In this document: positions 34,984 to 43,146 of the stretch, in pieces | How the letters are laid out: every line of letters begins with the position of its first letter | Position numbering within the stretch: the stretch's first letter is position 1 | Made by a program: the position numbers and the translations under genes | Notes under the pieces: model-generated | The model's input: only the letters and a program-made list of their open reading frames with translations | Told to the model about the DNA's origin: nothing | The model's database searches: none | NCBI GenBank assembly: GCA_964645645.1 | Contig: CAZYBC010000003.1 | Span: forward strand, 1-64,000 | Direction of reading: 5' to 3' | Origin: CAZYBC01 sp964645645 | GTDB taxonomy: Bacteria > Patescibacteriota > Microgenomatia > UBA1400 > PJMF01 | Length of the DNA: 64,000 nucleotides

Positions 34984-36825
34984 TCAGTCTTTTTTCTCAG
35001 CTTCTACTAAGTCACAAATTTGATATAAGCTAACTTGATTAAAACCTCTATCTTGGTAATATTCTTTGGTGCCAATGGCAGAAATAACCGCTAACTTTTG
35101 ATAACCAGCTGCTTGAGCTAATTTTTTAGCTTCAATAATTAATTTGCTACCAAATCCACCATGTTGAGCCAAATGTTGATCTTTTTTACCTAAAGCCGCT
35201 GTAACTCCATAAACGTGAACTTCACGGATCATCGCTGATTGATTCAATTCTGGCAAAAGAATAGGCTGATTCTTTTTGGGTAAACTTAAACGCAAAAAAG
35301 CTAAAATCTTTTGATTGTTTTTTAAGATGAATTGCAAAAAAATCTCCTGACTAACAGCTGTTTCATAAACAATTTGATCTAAAACCACATCATCTAAATT
35401 AAATTGCTCACGCCGAATTTCTCTTGCTCTAATATTCTGCGATTCTTGATGAAGTTTAGCTAAATAATCTTGGGCAATCTGTCGGAAATTAGTTTTTTTA
35501 TTTCCCACAACGATATTTTGCGAAGGAATATCCCTAATTACTCTCGTAATTCGGCAATAAGCCGGTGTATTTTGTAACGCAAAACTAACTACCGCCAATA
35601 ATTCTTCTTCAGTATATGGTTGCCATAAACCTTGCTGATATTTTTCCACTAAAGGAGCGCTGGCTAATAAAGAGCAAGGATAAATCTTAATTTCATCTGG
35701 TCTAAAAGCTGGATCAGCAAAAATTTTTAAATAATCTTGCTGATCTTTTTGAGGGTCGCTGCCATATAAATTAGCCATCCAATGAATATGAATTTTAAAA
35801 CCGGCCAAACGCAATAAAGCAAAAGCCTGTTTAGTCTGAGCCACAGTATGACCACGTTGATTTTTAGCTAAAACCTCATCATCCAAACTTTGCACGCCGA
35901 TTTGCACTTTAGTACAGCCCAAACGGCGTAATTGTAAAACTCGCTGGGGAGTAATTCTATCTGGACGAGTTTCTAAAACTAAACCAACACAGCGCTTTTG
36001 CGCCTTTTGGTTAGTGGCTTGTTCAACTTCCAAGTCTGCCCAATCAGCTTGTTGATAAATATCTAAGCCCACCGCTTTTTCTGGACCAAGATATAATTCT
36101 TCCACAATTTGATTAAAACGTTGCGTTTTATTTTTGGCTGATAAATTCTTTTCTAACTGAATTTGATTTTTTTCTGGATTACTACTGCGAGCAAAAAAAC
36201 CTAACTGCTCAGATTTTTTAGAAAAATTTTCATATAACTGTTCAATTTTTTGACAATCATTATTAACCCCAAATTCATTCATCGCCCGAAAACATTCTTT
36301 AATAAACCAAATTTGATAAGCGAGCGGATAATAATCCCATGTTCCACCCAAAACAATTAACTCTACTTTATCAATAGTATGACCCATTGCTTGTAGAGAT
36401 TCCAAACGGCGATAGACTTGCAAATAAGGATCAAAAAAATTCCGCTCAGCCCGTTGCGCACCTGGCTCATCAGCTAAATAACTTTTAGGCATGCGTAAAT
36501 CATTAGGACAAAATAGACAATTGCCAGGACAAGGATAAGGTTTAGTGAGCACTGTTACAGGCGCTACTCCAGAGCTAGTGCGAATTGGTTTCATCTGCAA
36601 TTGCGCCACAAATTGTGGATTAAAAGCTTGAAGGCCATGACTACCAGCCAACGCTCGATAAGCGGTAATTAAATCAGTTTGCGAAAATAAATGCCCATTT
36701 ACTTGAGGATATTTTTTCTTTAAGCGTTGTAATTCATCACCACTAAGCGGCAAATTTTTTTCTAGTTGCTTTAACAAGTCCAGAATCACTGGTAAATGTT
36801 TAGTATAATCAAAATTATGAGCCAT
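34984..36825 (-). CDS. elp3: Elp3-family radical SAM/GNAT tRNA uridine-34 modifying enzyme
   Basis: 613 aa. In eukaryotes and archaea Elp3 makes 5-carboxymethyluridine at the wobble base of tRNA. The radical-SAM cluster motif is KPYPCPGNCLFCPND near residue 100, and VLGGTWDYYPL, VGLVLETRPD and KVQIGVQSLDD follow. The C-terminal GNAT domain has AQHGGFGSKLIIEAKKLAQAAG and YYQDRGF near residues 555-600. TATAAT lies 6 nt before the ATG, so the mRNA looks leaderless. It is divergent, by 30 bp, from a Trm9-like methyltransferase gene. Confidence 0.92.
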   Translation of the reverse strand: MAHNFDYTKHLPVILDLLKQLEKNLPLSGDELQRLKKKYPQVNGHLFSQTDLITAYRALAGSHGLQAFNPQFVAQLQMKPIRTSSGVAPVTVLTKPYPCPGNCLFCPNDLRMPKSYLADEPGAQRAERNFFDPYLQVYRRLESLQAMGHTIDKVELIVLGGTWDYYPLAYQIWFIKECFRAMNEFGVNNDCQKIEQLYENFSKKSEQLGFFARSSNPEKNQIQLEKNLSAKNKTQRFNQIVEELYLGPEKAVGLDIYQQADWADLEVEQATNQKAQKRCVGLVLETRPDRITPQRVLQLRRLGCTKVQIGVQSLDDEVLAKNQRGHTVAQTKQAFALLRLAGFKIHIHWMANLYGSDPQKDQQDYLKIFADPAFRPDEIKIYPCSLLASAPLVEKYQQGLWQPYTEEELLAVVSFALQNTPAYCRITRVIRDIPSQNIVVGNKKTNFRQIAQDYLAKLHQESQNIRAREIRREQFNLDDVVLDQIVYETAVSQEIFLQFILKNNQKILAFLRLSLPKKNQPILLPELNQSAMIREVHVYGVTAALGKKDQHLAQHGGFGSKLIIEAKKLAQAAGYQKLAVISAIGTKEYYQDRGFNQVSLYQICDLVEAEKKD

Positions 36826-36831
36826 GATCTA

Positions 36832-36837
36832 ATTATA
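36832..36837 (-). promoter_or_regulatory. -10 box of elp3 (leaderless)
   Basis: Minus-strand TATAAT with the ATG (36825) 6 nt downstream. The 30-bp divergent gap must hold control sites for both genes. Confidence 0.7.
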
Positions 36838-36855
36838 CCTGGCTAGTAAAGCAAA

Positions 36856-37614
36856 ATGGACTTACAAACAATTTCAACCCTCAATCAGCTTAATCAAACT
36901 TTCTACCAAACAGTGGCTCAAGACTTTAGTAACACCCGTAATTATTCTTGGCCTGGCTGGGAAAAACTATTACCAAGCATTACCGAATTGCTAAAAAACA
37001 AAAAAACTATTCGCGTCTTAGACCTTGGTTGCGGGAATGGTCGCTTTGCGTTATTTTTAGCCCAACACTTTGCTGGACAAATTGATTATTTAGGTTTAGA
37101 TAGTGACGAACAATTATTATCAATTGCTCAAAAAAAATTAAGCGATCAAAACATCAAGACAAAATTTGAACAATTTGATTTAGTGGAAAATTTACTAAAT
37201 CAGCAATTAACTGATAAGCTCACAGAAAAATTTGATCTGATTGTAATGTTTGGGGTCATTCATCATTTACCAGCTTTACAACTTCGCCAACAGTTAATGA
37301 GTAGTTTAAATAGTTTATTAAATCATGATGGATTATTAATTTTTAGCTGTTGGCAATTTGCCAAAGACGAAAGATTTAAAGATAGAGTAGTGGATCCTAA
37401 AAACTTAAAAATTGATCCCCAAAATTTAGAACATAACGACTATATTTTAGATTGGAAGCAAGGCCAAACCGCTTATCGCTACTGTCATTTTGTTGATGAA
37501 CAAGAATTGGCTAATTTAACTAACTCTGCCAATTGGCAAACTCAACAAACTTTTTTAGCCGACGGGAAAAGCGGTCAGCTAAATTTATATTGGGTAGGGG
37601 AATTGGGGAAATAA
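36856..37614 (+). CDS. Trm9/ALKBH8-like tRNA wobble-uridine methyltransferase (predicted)
   Basis: 252-aa class I SAM methyltransferase. An N-terminal F-Y-x-x-V-A-x-D-F-S-x-T-R pattern with Trp-Pro-x-Trp precedes motif I VLDLGCGNGRFALFL (near residue 55). Then come LIVMFGVIHHLP (near 130), LLIFSCWQF, and a C-terminal AYRYCHFVDEQELANL like the RYYHxFxxxEL element of Trm9. Trm9 methylates the carboxymethyl group that Elp3 installs. Position next to elp3 supports this. General SAM methyltransferases share motif I, so the exact role is inference. Confidence 0.68.
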   Translation: MDLQTISTLNQLNQTFYQTVAQDFSNTRNYSWPGWEKLLPSITELLKNKKTIRVLDLGCGNGRFALFLAQHFAGQIDYLGLDSDEQLLSIAQKKLSDQNIKTKFEQFDLVENLLNQQLTDKLTEKFDLIVMFGVIHHLPALQLRQQLMSSLNSLLNHDGLLIFSCWQFAKDERFKDRVVDPKNLKIDPQNLEHNDYILDWKQGQTAYRYCHFVDEQELANLTNSANWQTQQTFLADGKSGQLNLYWVGELGK

Positions 37615-37673
37615 TCTTTGCTTGATTTGCTTGGCTTCGCCAAGAGATCTGCGCAAAGATTATTTCCCCAATT
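37601..37673. terminator. 21-bp perfect inverted repeat over the methyltransferase stop codon
   Basis: 37601-37621 and 37653-37673 are exact reverse complements. The first arm covers the last 14 bases of the gene including its TAA. The loop holds a second hairpin, CTTGG-CTTCG-CCAAG. No U-tract. Confidence 0.75.
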
Positions 37674-37875
37674 TATCATTCTGCCCTCGGTGTGTTTAAT
37701 TAGAATAGCTAATATTAGATCTTGTAAATCGTTCCACTCGCGGTGCGTTTAACTAGGAAACTAATACTATACTTTTCAAATCATTCCGCTTCTTGCGGGG
37801 CATTTAATTAGAATAGCTAATATTAGATCTTGTAAATCGTTCCGCCTGCGGCGTATTTACAAGATCTAATATTAG
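37671..37875. repeat. Cluster of four hairpin repeats between convergent genes
   Basis: Four copies of a unit with core ATTCCGCCTGCGGTGCGTTT-like: about 37671-37700, 37724-37753, 37775-37810 and 37817-37875. The last is a perfect 21-bp stem (37817-37837 with 37855-37875) around a 17-nt GC-rich loop. A 41-bp direct repeat (37695-37735 and 37803-37843) links two of them, 108 bp apart. Confidence 0.8.
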
Positions 37876-37879
37876 AGAA

Positions 37880-39094
37880 TCATTCATATCTCAGCGCATC
37901 AATTGGTTGTAAGTTAGCTGCTTTATTAGCTGGATAAATTCCAAACACTAAACCAATTAAGGCTGACACTCCAAAAGCCAAACCGATTGATGAACCATTG
38001 ACACTAAAAGGTAAACTCATACTTTTAGCTAAAAAGTAAGAAACACCAACTCCCATTAAAATGCCAATAATTCCTCCAATGGCAGTAATTAAAATTGTTT
38101 CAATTAAAAATTGATAAACAATAATTTTTTTCTTAGCCCCCAAGGCTTTGCGTAAACCAATTTCTCTGGTTCTTTCTGTCACCGTTACCAACATAATATT
38201 CATAATCCCAATTCCACCAACCACCAAAGAAATAGCCGCAATGCCAGATAATAAAGTAACAAAAGTAGAAGTCACTTCAGTCATGGTTGATAAGATTTCT
38301 TCCTGAGACATAATATTAAAATCAGCTGAAGCTTCATCAACAATCTGGTGTCGCTGCATTAAAAGTTGAGTAATATCTGCTTGTAATTGAGTCATCACTT
38401 CTTCATTGCTTGCACTCACAGATAAACTACTTAAATAATCCTGACCAAATAAAACTTTTTGTGCCACTGTAATTGGCACAAAAACTGTTTCGTCTGCGCT
38501 TCCGACCATATTTCCGCCCTTACTTTTGCTTACGCCAATAATAGTAAATGATTGATTATTAATTCTAATTTTTTCCCCAATAGCATTGGCTCCTTCGCCA
38601 AATAAATCTTCAACCACAGTTGGTCCTACCACTGCTACTTTTTTAAGCCCGATAATTTGACTGGTTGAAAAAAAGCTACCACTCGCAATTTCTAAATTAT
38701 TAACCGTTGGATAATCAATCGTAACTCCATAAACACTATTATTACTATTATTTCTGCCAGCCACTAATTGAGCATTTCCAGAAATCAATGGGGCAATAGC
38801 TTGAACATTATCTAATTGAGCAACTGCTTCAGCATCATCCATAGTTAATGTGGTAGAGCTACCAAAGCTACTTCTTACCCCGCCACTTCTGGCTGCACCA
38901 GGACGAATAGTTAATAAATTAGCTCCCAAAGATTGAATATTATTAGTAATACTTTTTTGTGAAGATTGACCTAAAGACATTAAAGCAATCACACTGCCAA
39001 TGCCAATAATTACTCCCAACATAGCTAAACCGGTGCGAATTTTATTAACTGTTAAAGTAGTAGTGCTTTCACTAACAAGTTCAAAAATGTCCAT
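37880..39094 (-). CDS. MacB-like ABC transporter permease
   Basis: 404 aa. One N-terminal membrane segment (NKIRTGLAMLGVIIGIGSVIALMSLG), a large extracytoplasmic MacB_PCD domain (residues about 40-260, Asn/Ser-rich), then three C-terminal segments around residues 275-395, including TERTREIGLRKALGAKKK, the FtsX/MacB coupling helix. It lies 2 bp after the ATPase gene. With the two genes upstream it forms a tripartite-like exporter of peptides or lipids; the substrate is not visible. Confidence 0.92.
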   Translation of the reverse strand: MDIFELVSESTTTLTVNKIRTGLAMLGVIIGIGSVIALMSLGQSSQKSITNNIQSLGANLLTIRPGAARSGGVRSSFGSSTTLTMDDAEAVAQLDNVQAIAPLISGNAQLVAGRNNSNNSVYGVTIDYPTVNNLEIASGSFFSTSQIIGLKKVAVVGPTVVEDLFGEGANAIGEKIRINNQSFTIIGVSKSKGGNMVGSADETVFVPITVAQKVLFGQDYLSSLSVSASNEEVMTQLQADITQLLMQRHQIVDEASADFNIMSQEEILSTMTEVTSTFVTLLSGIAAISLVVGGIGIMNIMLVTVTERTREIGLRKALGAKKKIIVYQFLIETILITAIGGIIGILMGVGVSYFLAKSMSLPFSVNGSSIGLAFGVSALIGLVFGIYPANKAANLQPIDALRYE

Positions 39095-39095
39095 A

Positions 39096-39782
39096 TTATT
39101 TTTTATTCTGATAATCTTTTACTAAATGACCAGCTCGGATTAATAAAATTCGTTTAGCATAAGCAGCGATTTCTTCATCGTGAGTAATTAAAATAATGGT
39201 ATGACCTTGCTTATTAAGTTGCTGCAAAGTTCTCATAATTTCATCTACATTTTTTCCAGAAATATTGCCGGTTGGTTCATCAGCTAAAATAATGCTAGGG
39301 TTCATTGCTAAAGCCCGAGCAATAGCAACACGTTGTTTTTGTCCACCGGATAACTGATTAGATTTGTGATACATTCTGTCTTCTAAACCAACCAAAGCTA
39401 AGTATTTTTTAGCTAAATTTTCTCTTTTATCTTTAGCAATATCACCATACATCATCGGAATTATTACATTGCGTAAAGAAGTAGTACGAGGTAATAAATT
39501 AAATGACTGAAAAACAAAACCAATTTTTTTGTTACGGATTTCTGCCAACTGGTCATCTTTTAATTCACTCACTTTTTCGCCATCTAAATAATATTCACCA
39601 CTGGTGGGAATGTCTAATGCTCCAAGAATATGCATTAATGTAGATTTACCAGAACCAGAAGGACCCATGATGGCCACAAATTCACCTTTTTTAATCTCGA
39701 AATTAATCTCTTTTAAAGCATGAGTTTCAATATCATCTACTTTATAAACTTTAGATAGATTTTTAATTTTAATTAATGACAT
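39096..39782 (-). CDS. MacB/LolD-type ABC transporter ATP-binding protein
   Basis: 228 aa. Walker A GPSGSGKSTLMHILG near residue 40, Q loop FQSFNLLPRTTSLRNV, signature LSGGQKQRVAIARAL, Walker B IILADEPTGNI, and His in ILITHDEEIA. Note the switch ADEPTGNIS where most have ADEPTGNLD. It couples ATP use to the adjacent permease. Confidence 0.95.
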   Translation of the reverse strand: MSLIKIKNLSKVYKVDDIETHALKEINFEIKKGEFVAIMGPSGSGKSTLMHILGALDIPTSGEYYLDGEKVSELKDDQLAEIRNKKIGFVFQSFNLLPRTTSLRNVIIPMMYGDIAKDKRENLAKKYLALVGLEDRMYHKSNQLSGGQKQRVAIARALAMNPSIILADEPTGNISGKNVDEIMRTLQQLNKQGHTIILITHDEEIAAYAKRILLIRAGHLVKDYQNKK

Positions 39783-39796
39783 AACTTTATTTGGAT

Positions 39797-41110
39797 TTAA
39801 TCACGATGATTAGTCATCAGCCCTCTAACCTGACCACCGCCCATTCCACCTCCAACAGGAATTAAACTAGAAGGTCTTTGCTCATTATTATTTGGGGTTT
39901 TGGTAGAAGTAGCTGAAGTTGATCCATTTTGTAAAATCACAATATCACCTTCTGACAAACCATTCGTAATTTCTACTTGCGTATCATTTTCTAAACCTGT
40001 TTCTACTGCGCGTATTTCTTCGTTACCATTTACTTGTACTTTTACAAATTTTTTATCTCTAAGAGTTGTCACAGCAGACAGAGGGATAACAACTACATCT
40101 TTACGGCTATCTAAAACAATTTGCGCATTAACAGCCATATTGGTTAAAATTTTGTCCAAATTTTCCTGGCTGTCAAATTTAATTAAAACTGGATATTGAG
40201 TCACATTGCTAGTGACACTGCCAACTCTATCCACCGCTACCACTGTACCAATGTAAGTTAAATCTTCTAAACTATCTAAAGTTAAAGTGACTTGCTGACC
40301 AACTTTTATCTGCCCAATATCAACTTCACTAACATTAAATAAGGCAATGGGAGTACCTTGGGTTTGAATTTTTGCTACAGTTTGGCTAGAAGCATTACCG
40401 CTACTACCTTCACTATATGAAATAGTTAAACCTTCGGCTAAATTCATCCCCACAATTTTGCCATCAACTGGAGCTGTGACAGTAGCTTGATAAAGCTGAT
40501 AATTATACCAAGCATTAGAAACCGAAGCTTGAGATTGAGCAACAGCTTGTTGCTGACTAAGATAAGTTTGTTCAGCAGCTAGCCAATCACGATTAGTTTG
40601 AATATAAATAGGATCATCAACTGACAATTCAGTGTCTAAAGCTTTAGATTCAAAAGTTTCATGAGCTGCCCACATGCTTGATTCTAAAGATAATTTTTTA
40701 GTTTTTGAGCTATCTAATGAATTTTTAGCTGACAAATAACTCGCCCAAGCTGAAGACTGGCTAGTAATACCTTCACTATCTAAAGTAATTTCTGCTAATT
40801 TATCTCCAGCTTTAACTTGCTGCCCATCAGTGACATAAACTTTGCTAACTACACCGCTTGCTTTAGTTAAAACGGAAATTAAATTAGATTGTTCAATTTG
40901 CCCAGATAAATCTAAAGCTTGAAAAATATCTGATTTTTGAACTGAAAGAGTCTGGATTTTAACAGTCTGATCATTGCTCTGTTTTTTAGCTATTTGCCAA
41001 ATACCTACGCCAACTCCAGCCACAATTATTAAGGCCAAAATTTTAAATTTCCAATTCCATTTAAAAGGATTTGACCAATGTGATTTAAAAAAATTAAAAA
41101 CTTTTTTCAT
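39797..41110 (-). CDS. HlyD/MacA-like membrane fusion (adaptor) protein
   Basis: 437 aa. One N-terminal membrane segment (FKILALIIVAGVGVGIWQIA), a lipoyl-type domain split around a coiled hairpin (VSKVYVTDGQQVKAGDKLAEITLD, then TVTAPVDGKIVGMNLAEG), a beta-barrel and a C-terminal membrane-proximal domain. The tail is Ser/Thr/Gly-rich. First gene of the three-gene exporter operon. Confidence 0.9.
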   Translation of the reverse strand: MKKVFNFFKSHWSNPFKWNWKFKILALIIVAGVGVGIWQIAKKQSNDQTVKIQTLSVQKSDIFQALDLSGQIEQSNLISVLTKASGVVSKVYVTDGQQVKAGDKLAEITLDSEGITSQSSAWASYLSAKNSLDSSKTKKLSLESSMWAAHETFESKALDTELSVDDPIYIQTNRDWLAAEQTYLSQQQAVAQSQASVSNAWYNYQLYQATVTAPVDGKIVGMNLAEGLTISYSEGSSGNASSQTVAKIQTQGTPIALFNVSEVDIGQIKVGQQVTLTLDSLEDLTYIGTVVAVDRVGSVTSNVTQYPVLIKFDSQENLDKILTNMAVNAQIVLDSRKDVVVIPLSAVTTLRDKKFVKVQVNGNEEIRAVETGLENDTQVEITNGLSEGDIVILQNGSTSATSTKTPNNNEQRPSSLIPVGGGMGGGQVRGLMTNHRD

Positions 41111-41195
41111 GATTGATTTCTAAAAAATAATATTTCGAGATTTAGCCATAATCATAAAAAAAATTTTTGAGAATAAATTGAGAAACTAGGTATAA

Positions 41196-41231
41196 TTAAA
41201 AAAAGCCTGTGGTTTTAAGGTCACAGGCTTT
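41196..41231 (-). terminator. Terminator after the cupin gene
   Basis: Minus strand AAAGCCTGTG-loop-CACAGGCTTT followed by T5. It separates the cupin gene from the exporter operon downstream. Confidence 0.88.
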
Positions 41232-41255
41232 AATTTATTTCTTTTAAAATGAAAA

Positions 41256-41636
41256 TTATTCAGCTTTTTCTGCTTCTAAAGCATCTGCTTTAGTGGGATG
41301 CACAGTGCCATCTGGATGATGGGCTGGAGAATAAATTGTATACATTTTAAGCATTTCGCTCACTGATAAATTAATGACATTGTGTTTAGCCCCAGCAGGA
41401 ATAACCACCGCATCGCCAGCTTCAACCATAAATTCTTCGCCATCAATCACTACTTTACCAGTTCCTTCCTCAAAACGGAAAAACTGATCATTTTCTGGAT
41501 GAACTTCCATGCCAATTTCTTCTAATGGTTGCAGCGCCATCAGCACTAACTGGCTATGAGGCCCGGTATGAAGAACTTTCCTAAAAAAAGTATTATTAAC
41601 AGTTTGTTCTTCAAGTTTAACAAAATATCCTGACAT
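41256..41636 (-). CDS. Cupin-domain protein
   Basis: 126-aa single-domain cupin. Motif 1 is MEVHPENDQFFRFEEGTGKVVI and motif 2 is DAVVIPAGAKHNVINL, with His and Glu residues for a metal. Similar short cupins are annotated as mannose-6-phosphate-isomerase-like, but no reaction can be assigned. AAAGGAGA lies before the ATG. It ends the SDR-cupin pair on this strand. Confidence 0.88.
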   Translation of the reverse strand: MSGYFVKLEEQTVNNTFFRKVLHTGPHSQLVLMALQPLEEIGMEVHPENDQFFRFEEGTGKVVIDGEEFMVEAGDAVVIPAGAKHNVINLSVSEMLKMYTIYSPAHHPDGTVHPTKADALEAEKAE

Positions 41637-41702
41637 ATAAGTCTCCTTTTCTACAACGGCCTTAAGCCGCTAGTTAATTTAACTATACACTTTTTTTAAT
41701 GT

Positions 41703-42491
41703 TTAGACAGCTGTCCAGCCACCATCAACACAAATTATCTGGCCAGTAAGATAACTGGATTCTTTGGCAGCCAATAATAATAAGGTTGTATCTAATTCTC
41801 CAGCTTTACCAATTCTTCTTTTAGGACAGCCACCTTCTACATAAGCTTTAAAATTAGGATCAGCAATTGAAGCAGCGGTCATCTCTGATTCAAAAAAACC
41901 AGGCCCAATGGCATTAACGCAGATATCACCTTTATTTGCCCATTCACCAGCTAAAGCTTTAGTTAAGCCAACCACGCCACTTTTAGCGGCATGATAATTA
42001 ACTACCCCAAAAGCAGTATTTCCTACAACGCCATAAATAGAGGCAATATTTACTAATCGGCCATAACCTTTGGCTAAAAAATGTTGCCCAATGTGTTTCG
42101 CCACCAAAAACACTCCTTTTAAATTAACATTTAACACTTTATCCCAATCTTCTTGGCTCATTTGCTCGGCAGGGGAAATAGCGGAAACGCCAGCATTATT
42201 AACTAAAATATGCACTTGGCCAAATTTAGCCACCGCTTGATCAACTAAGTTTTTTACTTGAGTTTCATCGGTAACATCGGTGGGAACAGTTAAAACTTCA
42301 ACGCCCAGCTGACGAAGAGTAGTCGCTACTTGATCTAGTTTATCTTGCCGTCTAGCGGCCAAAACCAAATTAGCCCCCTGTTTAGCTAAAGCCGTGGCAA
42401 ATTGCACCCCCAAACCACTCGAGGCGCCAGTAACAATGGCAGTTTGACCAGAAAAATTGAAAAGTGGAGATGCTGAGGCAAGATTAGACAT
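41703..42491 (-). CDS. Short-chain dehydrogenase/reductase
   Basis: 262 aa classical SDR. Cofactor loop VTGASSGLG near residue 19, NNAGVS near 96, catalytic NIASIYG (Ser), and Y-H-A-A-K near residue 165. The NIKGVFLVAKHI-like helix is present (NLKGVFLVAKHI). Arg residues after strand 2 (AARRQDK) point to NADP. Related proteins reduce gluconate-type sugars or 3-oxoacyl groups; the substrate is unknown. AAGGAA precedes the ATG. Confidence 0.93.
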   Translation of the reverse strand: MSNLASASPLFNFSGQTAIVTGASSGLGVQFATALAKQGANLVLAARRQDKLDQVATTLRQLGVEVLTVPTDVTDETQVKNLVDQAVAKFGQVHILVNNAGVSAISPAEQMSQEDWDKVLNVNLKGVFLVAKHIGQHFLAKGYGRLVNIASIYGVVGNTAFGVVNYHAAKSGVVGLTKALAGEWANKGDICVNAIGPGFFESEMTAASIADPNFKAYVEGGCPKRRIGKAGELDTTLLLLAAKESSYLTGQIICVDGGWTAV

Positions 42492-42679
42492 TGGATTCCT
42501 TAGTTATTAGCTTTATAGCGAAATAAAAGCTTAGTTCGCGATAAATTTAGATAAATTTATAAAGGTAAATCCAGCATAACGAAAAAACAGGAGTGTGTCA
42601 AACTAAAGGGGGAGTTTTTTGATATCTAGAAAATGCACTTAACAAAAGTGCTATCGAAAATTTAATAAGGAAAAAAGTC

Positions 42680-42712
42680 AAAAAAAATCCCCGACAAAAA
42701 AAAGTCGGGGAT
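42680..42712 (-). terminator. Terminator after the 47-aa membrane protein gene
   Basis: Minus strand ATCCCCGAC-T8-GTCGGGGAT followed by T7, 11 bp past the stop at 42724. Confidence 0.9.
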
Positions 42713-42723
42713 GGTAAGTGGGA

Positions 42724-42867
42724 TTAGTGGAACAAAACATAAGCGTAAGTGCCAAGAAAAATGGCAATGGCTATGTGTAAAACAACCGGAATTGGCCATA
42801 TTGCAATCGCAATGCAGCCGCCTAAAAGAACTATTAACATTACTAAAACTTTAGTTTTATATTTCAT
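42724..42867 (-). CDS. 47-aa membrane protein with structured leader
   Basis: Too short for usual gene lists. Starts MKYKTKVLVMLIVLLGGCIA, a lipoprotein-like or membrane segment with a Cys at residue 18. A second membrane segment follows Pro-Ile-Pro (VVLHIAIAIFLGTYAYVLF). GGAGG lies 5 nt before the ATG at 42867, and another in-frame ATG is directly before it. A strong terminator follows and a complex leader precedes it. Function unknown. Confidence 0.72.
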   Translation of the reverse strand: MKYKTKVLVMLIVLLGGCIAIAIWPIPVVLHIAIAIFLGTYAYVLFH

Positions 42868-42895
42868 CATATCCTCCAAAAAAAACCACTAAATT

Positions 42896-42979
42896 TACAG
42901 ACTTTCAGGCTCCTTTGTAGAGCCGACATTTAAGTCTGTAGATAAAATTACCAGCTGGATAGTAACTTTATTTACAGAC
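42896..42979 (-). promoter_or_regulatory. Leader that can form two exclusive hairpins
   Basis: In RNA order the minus strand has arm A (42979-42962), arm B (42951-42934) and arm C (42904-42896). A pairs with B over 18 bp with two mismatches. Part of B (42940-42932, TACAGACTT) can instead pair with C (AAGTCTGTA) around an inner GGCTC/GAGCC hairpin. C is followed by a T8 run and then the Shine-Dalgarno site. This looks like an attenuator or switch. Confidence 0.55.
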
Positions 42980-43146
42980 CTAAATTCATCTGTTTTTATT
43001 AAAGAGCTTTTAGTTTAATTATTTTGCAATAAAATAACAAACTAAAATATTTAATACTCAATATTATAAGACATTAAACCATTTTTGTCAATAGTTATAG
43101 GACGTAAACAAAAAAAATTCTATACAAACTAAACACCAATTCAAAC

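Noticed and set aside
37671..37875. CRISPR-like array
   Set aside because: Units are hairpins with variable stems, unequal spacing and no cas genes; a repeat family fits better.
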